From Vibrio thalassae (GTDB taxonomy: Bacteria > Pseudomonadota > Gammaproteobacteria > Enterobacterales > Vibrionaceae), in the NCBI RefSeq assembly GCF_900089835.1, contig NZ_OANU01000031.1:1-64000 (forward strand): a stretch of DNA of 64,000 bases, read 5' to 3'. A program made the position numbers and the translations under genes. The notes below the pieces were generated by a model. That model saw nothing but the letters and a program-made list of their open reading frames with translations, made no database searches and was not told the DNA's origin. The stretch's first letter is position 1. The number at the start of each line of letters is the position of its first letter. Below, in pieces: positions 58,275 through 64,000 of the stretch.

Positions 58275-58679
58275 TCATTCCTCTCTCGCCATACCATTCA
58301 CAACAATGTTGTTATAGCTCACCATCCCGATGACTTTTCCATTCTCGATAACGGGAGCTCGACTGATCCCAAAGCGCTCAAATAAACGCGCGCAGTACTT
58401 CACATCCATATTTGGGTCAACAGATAACGCTGGTTTAGTCATGATCTCGTAGATATTGGTTCGCTCGGACGAGCGGTTTTTAGCGAGCACTTTTTTGGCA
58501 ATATCATTCATCAAAACAATACCGTATTCGTCATCATCGTGACGCTTTTCGACAACGAGTGCTTTTACTTGATGTTTCCGCGCCAACACTATGCCTTCAT
58601 GGACGGTTTTCAGTCCATCGACCATCACATAGCTATTCGCCATTACATCGCGTACACAGACTTTCTCCTGTCGGTTCAT
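58275..58679 (-). CDS. Two-CBS-domain regulatory protein
   Basis: 134-aa protein made of two CBS motifs (VRDVMANSYVMVDGLKTVHE and YEIMTKPALSVDPNMDVKYC). CBS pairs bind adenosyl nucleotides and gate transporters or enzymes. The start overlaps the PII-like stop by 4 bp, so it is the last gene of the DUF1538-PII-CBS operon and probably senses nucleotides for that system (inference). Confidence 0.82.
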   Translation of the reverse strand: MNRQEKVCVRDVMANSYVMVDGLKTVHEGIVLARKHQVKALVVEKRHDDDEYGIVLMNDIAKKVLAKNRSSERTNIYEIMTKPALSVDPNMDVKYCARLFERFGISRAPVIENGKVIGMVSYNNIVVNGMAREE

Positions 58680-59026
58680 AACTCATCCTCTACCACTTTG
58701 GTTAATGTCTCTACTTGATGGGCCACACCCACCGCATCTTCAATATCAATTTGCACCGCGATCCCTTGCCCAGATGTTTGGTCAAACTCTCCAACTTGAT
58801 TGATGGTTTCTAATATGTGCCGTGAAAGGTGTTCCTCAACCACAAACAACAACACATCTCTTTGCACCTCTAGGGTTAAACCAAAGAAAGTGTGCTTTTT
58901 ATTTAGCCCTTCACCTCGAGCGTTGGTAATGACTGTCGCTCCTGTTGCCCCTGCGGTGCGAGCCGCATCGAGTACAGAATCTTTTTTACTTTCTTCTACA
59001 AATGCAAGAATGAGCTTAAAGCGCAT
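58676..59026 (-). CDS. PII-family signal protein associated with DUF1538 transporters
   Basis: 116-aa protein starting [20 protein letters not shown], with the PII fold pattern (LDAARTAGATGATVITNARG, then a loop and VEEHLSRHILETINQ). It is a divergent PII member, without the Tyr-containing T loop of GlnB/GlnK, so uridylylation is unlikely. The ATG at 59026 is preferred for ggag 7 bp upstream; the frame is open seven codons earlier. It overlaps the upstream DUF1538 gene by 11 bp. PII proteins commonly control a membrane transporter encoded beside them. Confidence 0.75.
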   Translation of the reverse strand: MRFKLILAFVEESKKDSVLDAARTAGATGATVITNARGEGLNKKHTFFGLTLEVQRDVLLFVVEEHLSRHILETINQVGEFDQTSGQGIAVQIDIEDAVGVAHQVETLTKVVEDEL

Positions 59027-59825
59027 TGTTTTTCTCCTTCGATGCAAGATCGCGCTGCATGAAACGTTGACTCAAAAATTGAGTTAGCTGTGCATACGCC
59101 ATCACAGAAATAATTGGAAACAAGCTCGCAAAGGCGATCAGACCGAATCCATCTATCATTGGATTTCGTCCAGGTACCGTTGATGCCAGCCCCAAACCTA
59201 ATGCAGTCACTAACGGAACTGTGACGGTGGAAGTAGTGACGCCACCGGAGTCATAGGCTAACGGAATAATAAACTTGGGAGCAAAATAGGTTTGAATAAC
59301 AACTAGGATATAGCCAACAATAATGTAGTAATGGATAGGGTCTCCCACAACAATACGGTAGCTGCCCAAGGAAATTCCCACTGCTACACCCAGCGCTACA
59401 GCGATTCTGAGCCCATTCACCGAAATCGCGCCGGCTGATACTTGATTAGCTTTAAGCGCAACGGCAAGAAGTGACGGCTCTGCTATCGTCGTACTAAAAC
59501 CAATGCAAAAAGCAAAGAGATAGACCCAGTAGTAGTCTATCCATTCCAATGACTCGCCCAAGGTTAACTTGGACTCTTGAAGAAACTCTGGTGCGGTTAA
59601 TTGCATTGCCATTGTTTCGCCGAGCGGGAAAAGTGCCAACTCTAATCCAACTAAAAACAAACTTAGACCTAGAATCACGTAGCCAAAGCCAAGCAGTACT
59701 TTAAGAGGGTTGGTTATAGGTTTCTTTAATATGGCAAACTGGAAACCGAAAATGATCACCATAATTGGTGTGACATCACGAACCGTCAATAGCAGCGTAG
59801 TAAGAAATTCTAAGACGATGTTCAT
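59016..59825 (-). CDS. DUF1538 membrane protein, second subunit
   Basis: 269-aa integral membrane protein of about seven hydrophobic segments. The family core [20 protein letters not shown], then [19 protein letters not shown], is shared almost word for word with the preceding protein. An earlier motif [16 protein letters not shown] is also duplicated in the partner. The start overlaps the first DUF1538 gene by 4 bp. I recall a DUF1538 pair being reported as a cation/proton antiporter, but cannot check that; transport is the reasonable inference. Confidence 0.8.
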   Translation of the reverse strand: MNIVLEFLTTLLLTVRDVTPIMVIIFGFQFAILKKPITNPLKVLLGFGYVILGLSLFLVGLELALFPLGETMAMQLTAPEFLQESKLTLGESLEWIDYYWVYLFAFCIGFSTTIAEPSLLAVALKANQVSAGAISVNGLRIAVALGVAVGISLGSYRIVVGDPIHYYIIVGYILVVIQTYFAPKFIIPLAYDSGGVTTSTVTVPLVTALGLGLASTVPGRNPMIDGFGLIAFASLFPIISVMAYAQLTQFLSQRFMQRDLASKEKNNAL

Positions 59826-60556
59826 ACCGCAATCATCCCGTACACCATGACAAACATCATCGGTAACAATGAAGCGAACGCAATAAGGCCGAAACCATCC
59901 AACATCGGATTTCGTCCTTTAATAGTACTCGCCAACCCCACCCCAAGTGCAGTGACTAAAGGCACGGTTATTGTTGATGTTGTCACTCCACCTGAATCGT
60001 AAGCCACACCGATAATGTATTCTGGCGCAAATCCGGTCAGGATGACGACACCAATATAACCACCAATAATCATCCATTGAATAGGCCAACCCTTAAGGAT
60101 ACGAAGCACCCCTAATACGATGGCTAACCCTACCGAGATTGCGACTGAGAGACGCAAACCGTCCGCATAGCTTTGCATCGATTCGTCAGTCATAGCAATC
60201 ATCCCGCCCTCTGCAGCAACCTCGGCGGCTTCAGCAGAGACAGCCGTTAACGCAGGCTCCGCTATCGTGGTTCCAAAACCCAAACAGAATGAAAATACCA
60301 TTAACCACAAGACGCTCCCCTTTCGAGCAAAGGACTGAGCCATCGACTCACCGATAGGAAAGAGTCCCATCTCTAATCCAAAAACAAAGAAAGTTAGCCC
60401 TAGAACCACCAGCAAGAGACCAAATAGGATAGAAACAACATTTGGAAGGGGCTCTTGCAAAACTACTAATTGAAAGAACAGTACTACCAGAACGATGGGT
60501 AATAAGTCTTTGAAGCTGTTTACCATCGAATGAAGAAGAGCTTTCAACCCTTGCAT
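59822..60556 (-). CDS. DUF1538 membrane protein, first subunit
   Basis: 244-aa integral membrane protein, paralogous to its downstream neighbour ([39 protein letters not shown] and [16 protein letters not shown]). First gene of a four-gene operon, overlapping the next by 4 bp. The tight coupling of two paralogues points to a heteromeric channel or antiporter controlled by the PII-like and CBS proteins (inference). Confidence 0.8.
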   Translation of the reverse strand: MQGLKALLHSMVNSFKDLLPIVLVVLFFQLVVLQEPLPNVVSILFGLLLVVLGLTFFVFGLEMGLFPIGESMAQSFARKGSVLWLMVFSFCLGFGTTIAEPALTAVSAEAAEVAAEGGMIAMTDESMQSYADGLRLSVAISVGLAIVLGVLRILKGWPIQWMIIGGYIGVVILTGFAPEYIIGVAYDSGGVTTSTITVPLVTALGVGLASTIKGRNPMLDGFGLIAFASLLPMMFVMVYGMIAV

Positions 60557-60790
60557 CGCTTAACTCCATTTCCCTTTGTTCATTTTATAATGGCATAAAA
60601 TCGATGTAAGAATATGTGACAATATGAGCAATAGTGTGTGAAGTTTAATTCAATCAATGATTGTGTGATTAGCCCATCACACTCTCTAGCAACATCAACG
60701 TTAGTGAATACTCTAATTCATTGCTATATTTACTAATTCAAACACTTAGTCAGATCGGTAAGTTATCCATTACTGAGGAGAAGGACAGAG

Positions 60791-61705
60791 ATGAATTTGC
60801 TTGTAACAGGTGGCACAGGTTTTATTGGTAAAGAGCTGCTTAAGCACCTAACGACCTACTCCATCACTCTTCTAACCCGCGATGAACAAACAGCGAGACA
60901 AACTCTGCATCACACGGATTGTGGAAATATTCGTTACGTGAATTCCTTAAGTGGTTTTGATGACCTCAATGAGTTTGACGCCATCATCAACCTTGCCGGA
61001 GAACCCATTGCAGATAAGCGATGGAGTGAAGCGCAAAAAAAACGCATTTGTGAGAGTCGCTGGAAAACAACAGAAACCTTAGTTGAGTTGATTAATGCCA
61101 GTAACGAGCCTCCCACTGTTTTCATCAGTGGTTCCGCGGTGGGCTACTACGGTGATCAGCAAGATCACCCTTTCGACGAAAGTCTGCATGTCAGTCAAGA
61201 CTCATTTGCACACCATGTTTGTGAGCGTTGGGAACAGATTGCCTTGCGAGCACAATCGGAACAAACTCGCGTATGCTTGCTACGCACTGGTGTGGTGCTT
61301 GGTGGAGGGGGGGGAGCATTGGCCAAAATGATGTTGCCATACAAACTTGGTCTGGGGGGGCCAATTGGCAATGGACAACAATATATGCCGTGGATCCATA
61401 TCCTCGACATGGCGCGCGCTATCGTTTACCTACTTGAGACCGAGCATGCCAGTGGACCCTACAATTTCTGCGCGCCTCACGCCGTTACTAACGCGAATTT
61501 CAGTAAGGCTTTGGCGAGCGCCCTGCATCGACCTCATTTCTTAATGACACCAAAGTGGGCCATTAAACTGGCGATGGGAGAGTCATCCTGTTTGCTACTA
61601 GATAGTACCCGAGCAAAACCGAAGAAGCTTACCGAGATTGGCTTTAATTTTTCTTTCCCGCACGTAGATTCTGCTCTAATAAATATCGTGGCAAACTGTC
61701 GCTAG
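60791..61705 (+). CDS. yfcH: TIGR01777-type epimerase YfcH
   Basis: 304-aa extended short-chain dehydrogenase. N-terminal Rossmann motif MNLLVTGGTGFIGKELLKHL; INLAGEPIADKRW and FISGSAVGYYGDQ with the catalytic Tyr; C-terminal DUF1731-type segment (HRPHFLMTPKWAIKLAMGES). Substrate unknown. A gaggag ribosome site precedes the ATG. Confidence 0.88.
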   Translation: MNLLVTGGTGFIGKELLKHLTTYSITLLTRDEQTARQTLHHTDCGNIRYVNSLSGFDDLNEFDAIINLAGEPIADKRWSEAQKKRICESRWKTTETLVELINASNEPPTVFISGSAVGYYGDQQDHPFDESLHVSQDSFAHHVCERWEQIALRAQSEQTRVCLLRTGVVLGGGGGALAKMMLPYKLGLGGPIGNGQQYMPWIHILDMARAIVYLLETEHASGPYNFCAPHAVTNANFSKALASALHRPHFLMTPKWAIKLAMGESSCLLLDSTRAKPKKLTEIGFNFSFPHVDSALINIVANCR

Positions 61706-61768
61706 ACCTCCCCTACCATTAGCGTTAACCTTAACCTGAAGGAAATATATCATAGGGTTAGCGCTACA

Positions 61769-62596
61769 ATGGGAAAAGCCATACTTATCACTGGATGCTC
61801 CACTGGCATCGGTTACGTCGCCGCACATGAGCTGCAAAAACGAGGCTACAAAGTCATCGCTTCATGCCGTGACCAACAGGATGTCGACAGACTCAACCAA
61901 GAAGGGTTAACCTGTATACAGCTCGACCTCACCGATGAAAAGAGTATTAAATCCGCGGTTCAAAAAGCGCTTATTCTCTGTGAAGGTGATCTCTATGCGT
62001 TGTTTAACAACGGTGCTTATGGTCAACCTGGAGCGTTAGAGGACTTACCTACGGAAGCACTAAGAGCGCAATTTGAAGCCAACTTTTTTGGTTGGCATGA
62101 GTTAACCAAACAAGTGCTACCCATAATGAGAAAACTGGGACGTGGGCGAATCGTTCAAAACAGCTCCGTCTTGGGGTTTGCCGCAATGAAGTATAGAGGC
62201 GCTTACAATGCGTCTAAGTTTGCTCTCGAAGGCTGGACGGATACGCTCAGACTCGAATTGCACCAAACCAACATCAAGGTCTCCTTGATAGAGCCAGGGC
62301 CTATTGAGACCCGTTTTAGAGCTAACGCAAAGTCCGCCTTCTTAAAGTGGATCGACATCAATACTAGTGTGCATACAACGCATTACCAACAACAGCTAAG
62401 CCGATTAGCTGCCAAAGGCTCCAATAATCAGTTCGTACTCCCCCCCGAATCTTGCGTGGTACCACTGATTGACGCGCTTGAATCTAATCACCCCAAATTA
62501 CGTTATCGCGTGACCACACCAACCAAAGTATTCGCTGTACTAAAACGCCTTCTGCCAGGCAAATGGTTAGACCCCATTTTGCGAAAAGCCGCATAA
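61769..62596 (+). CDS. ybbO: Short-chain dehydrogenase YbbO
   Basis: 275-aa classical SDR. Cofactor motif ITGCSTGIGYVAAHELQKRG, and active-site YNASKFALEGW after NSSVLGFAAMKYRG. E. coli YbbO is an NADP-dependent aldehyde reductase and is adjacent to ybbN; the same neighbour follows here, which supports the name. 64 bp after yfcH. Confidence 0.85.
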   Translation: MGKAILITGCSTGIGYVAAHELQKRGYKVIASCRDQQDVDRLNQEGLTCIQLDLTDEKSIKSAVQKALILCEGDLYALFNNGAYGQPGALEDLPTEALRAQFEANFFGWHELTKQVLPIMRKLGRGRIVQNSSVLGFAAMKYRGAYNASKFALEGWTDTLRLELHQTNIKVSLIEPGPIETRFRANAKSAFLKWIDINTSVHTTHYQQQLSRLAAKGSNNQFVLPPESCVVPLIDALESNHPKLRYRVTTPTKVFAVLKRLLPGKWLDPILRKAA

Positions 62597-62743
62597 AAAA
62601 CGATCATTTGTAATTTTAGTGTCACATATGAAGGATATATTGCTAAGCGTAGTTAAATACCAGAGACGAAACCATACCCTACAAAATTTGGAATAATCTC
62701 TCTAACACCTTGCTCACAGCGATATTTATTTGGAATTCTAAAA

Positions 62744-62809
62744 ATGACGCTAAATCAGCTAAACTGGCTGGCTGTGGGTGTAACACTTGCATACTTTGTA
62801 ATGTTTTAA
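62744..62809 (+). CDS. Possible 21-aa membrane microprotein
   Basis: ATG at 62744 opens MTLNQLNWLAVGVTLAYFVMF, a single hydrophobic helix with a polar N-terminus. It is followed 33 bp later by a strong terminator and lies alone in a 376-bp gap, so the transcription unit makes either this peptide or a small RNA. The ribosome site is weak (ggaattctaaaa), which keeps confidence low. Confidence 0.4.
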   Translation: MTLNQLNWLAVGVTLAYFVMF

Positions 62810-62842
62810 ACACCTTCGCTTGCTGAATTTCTGAAATCCATA

Positions 62843-62870
62843 AACGCCGCGCTCGATAGCGCGGCGTTTT
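62843..62870 (+). terminator. Strong terminator ahead of cnoX
   Basis: 11-bp GC-rich arms aacgccgcgct/agcgcggcgtt with a short T run. It ends the unit containing the 62744 ORF or, less likely, ybbO. Confidence 0.85.
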
Positions 62871-62972
62871 GGTATCTAAATTCTGTAATCTCTTCTACAC
62901 ACCTTGATTTTTGATTCACCAATACCAATCTTGAAAAGAGAACAACGCGAATCACTTAATAAGGATAATTCA

Positions 62973-63827
62973 ATGCAACCAGCGTACATTGTTGATTTAA
63001 ATGAGCAAAACTTCCGAGAAGTCCTCGAAGGCTCAATGAACTCCCCAGTGCTGATCCATTTTTGGGCACCAATGAGTCAAGAGAGTGCTCAGTTAATTCC
63101 TGCTTTGAAGGCATTAACAGAACAATACGCCGGCGCCTATACACTGGCATTACTCAATTGTGAAGAGCAACAAGCGATTGCTGGACAGTTCGGTGTTCAA
63201 GCACTGCCGACCATTGCATTATTCGTGAATGGACAGCCTGTCGATGGACTGGGTGGTCCACAACCCATTGAGGCAGTCAAAGCAATGCTAGGCAAACATC
63301 TTCCTAGTGAAGATGAACTCAACGCCCTCAAAGCGTTAGAGTTATCACAGCAAGGTGAGTTTGAAGCCGCTATTGCTGCGTTTGGAACGCTTTCCGATGA
63401 GTACCAAGCCAAAGGTGAAATCAAACTAGCAATGGCGAATTGCTTACTTGAGACCAATCAATTTGAACGTGCAGAGCAAGTACTCAACACCATTCCAATG
63501 GAATACAAAGACAACCACTACAAGAGCCTAGTGGCGAAATTGGAACTACATAAACAAGCAGCGGATAGTCCTGAGATTCAATCTTTAGAAGCGGCGTTAC
63601 AAGCTAACCCTGACGATCTTAAACTGGTCGCAGAGCTCGGTCTTCAATACCATCAAGTAAATCGTGATGAAGAAGCTCTCGCACTGATCTGGACGCCACT
63701 AAGTCGCAACTTGAATGCCCTTGATGGCGAACTGAAGAAAGCCTTTATGGATATCCTTTCTGCACTTGGGCAAGGAAACCCTGTCGCTGCGAAATATCGC
63801 CGTCAGCTGTACTCACTGCTGTACTAA
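62973..63827 (+). CDS. cnoX: CnoX/YbbN thioredoxin-TPR co-chaperone
   Basis: 284-aa protein with an N-terminal thioredoxin fold (VLIHFWAPMSQESAQLIPAL, GVQALPTIALFVNGQPVDGL) and C-terminal TPR repeats (LSQQGEFEAAIAAFGTLS, CLLETNQFERAEQVLNTI). The CxxC site is replaced by SQES, so it has no disulfide chemistry; E. coli CnoX has SQHC at this place. It holds unfolded proteins and hands them to GroEL/DnaK (family knowledge). The ATG at 62973 with aagga upstream is preferred over the open frame 23 codons earlier. Confidence 0.9.
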   Translation: MQPAYIVDLNEQNFREVLEGSMNSPVLIHFWAPMSQESAQLIPALKALTEQYAGAYTLALLNCEEQQAIAGQFGVQALPTIALFVNGQPVDGLGGPQPIEAVKAMLGKHLPSEDELNALKALELSQQGEFEAAIAAFGTLSDEYQAKGEIKLAMANCLLETNQFERAEQVLNTIPMEYKDNHYKSLVAKLELHKQAADSPEIQSLEAALQANPDDLKLVAELGLQYHQVNRDEEALALIWTPLSRNLNALDGELKKAFMDILSALGQGNPVAAKYRRQLYSLLY

Positions 63828-63850
63828 ATTCTGTATTAAGCACTCATGAG

Positions 63851-63880
63851 AAAAGGGAAGCGCTGGCTTCCCTTTTCTGT
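63851..63880 (+). terminator. Terminator of cnoX
   Basis: Hairpin aaaagggaagc/gcttccctttt, 23 bp after the stop; works in both directions. Confidence 0.85.
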
Positions 63881-63946
63881 TTTATGCCAGCTATTCTACT
63901 TAACTACTCAATCCGCTCCGATCTAACTTCATGATAAATTAAATGA

Positions 63947-64000
63947 TTACTCGTCGAAAAAATACATACCTTTACACGGCATTGCCTTAACAACGCGATA
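63947..64000 (-). CDS. 3' end of an unidentified leftward gene (partial)
   Basis: The last 17 codons of a frame that runs off the window read VKAMPCKGMYFFDE before the stop at 63947. Convergent with cnoX and sharing its terminator region. Too short to identify. Confidence 0.45.
   Translation of the reverse strand, partial: YRVVKAMPCKGMYFFDE

Overview
The window reads as a piece of the main chromosome of a marine gamma-proteobacterium of the Vibrionaceae, most likely Vibrio. The evidence is a NutA-type lipoprotein 5'-nucleotidase, the gene order prmC-prfA-hemA/lolB-ispE-prs-pth-ychF, a large tandem Met/Leu/Gln tRNA cluster, the miaB-ybeZ-ybeY-ybeX-lnt block and ptsHI-crr. Composition looks like ordinary Vibrio DNA throughout. 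The species cannot be fixed from the sequence alone.

Positions 1-720 hold about 2.8 tandem copies of a 242-bp non-coding repeat with hairpins. Positions 729-20693 hold a second, lateral-type (polar-independent) flagellar locus built as two divergent transcription units. Leftward runs flgBCDEFGHIJKL-motY-like-fliEFG-(unrecognised 335-aa gene)-flgM-flgN-flgA; rightward runs fliM-fliN-fliP-fliQ-fliR-flhB. Together they encode rod, hook, P and L rings, MS ring, rotor and most of the export gate. No flhA, fliHIJ, flagellin, cap, hook-length, stator or dedicated sigma/regulator gene lies here. FliM is short, FlgJ has no muramidase domain and FlhB carries NPTQ in place of NPTH. flhB ends inside the convergent fdh gene.

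Positions 20674-26911 hold a fused NAD(P)H-oxidoreductase/formate dehydrogenase (active-site Cys), a small membrane protein, tRNA-Pro, a DUF3149 microprotein and smrA. Positions 26988-33140 hold rluF, a nadN-like nucleotidase apparently inserted between rluF and ybaK (90-bp degenerate direct repeats and an IS630-family transposase relic mark the event), ybaK and nutA.

Positions 33156-42956 hold housekeeping genes: kdsA, sirB1, sirB2, prmC, prfA and hemA leftward, then lolB, ispE, prs, pth and ychF rightward. Positions 43166-45183 hold 13 tRNA genes (3 Met, 6 Leu, 4 Gln) amplified as 328-bp units, with three tRNA-Gln relics. Positions 45341-57616 hold a lactonase-fold protein, ubiF, miaB, the ybeZ-ybeY-ybeX-lnt group, cysK and the PTS operon ptsH-ptsI-crr. 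Positions 57667-64000 hold yfcE, an operon of two DUF1538 membrane proteins with a PII-like and a CBS protein, yfcH, ybbO, a possible 21-aa ORF, cnoX/ybbN and the 3' end of an unidentified leftward gene.
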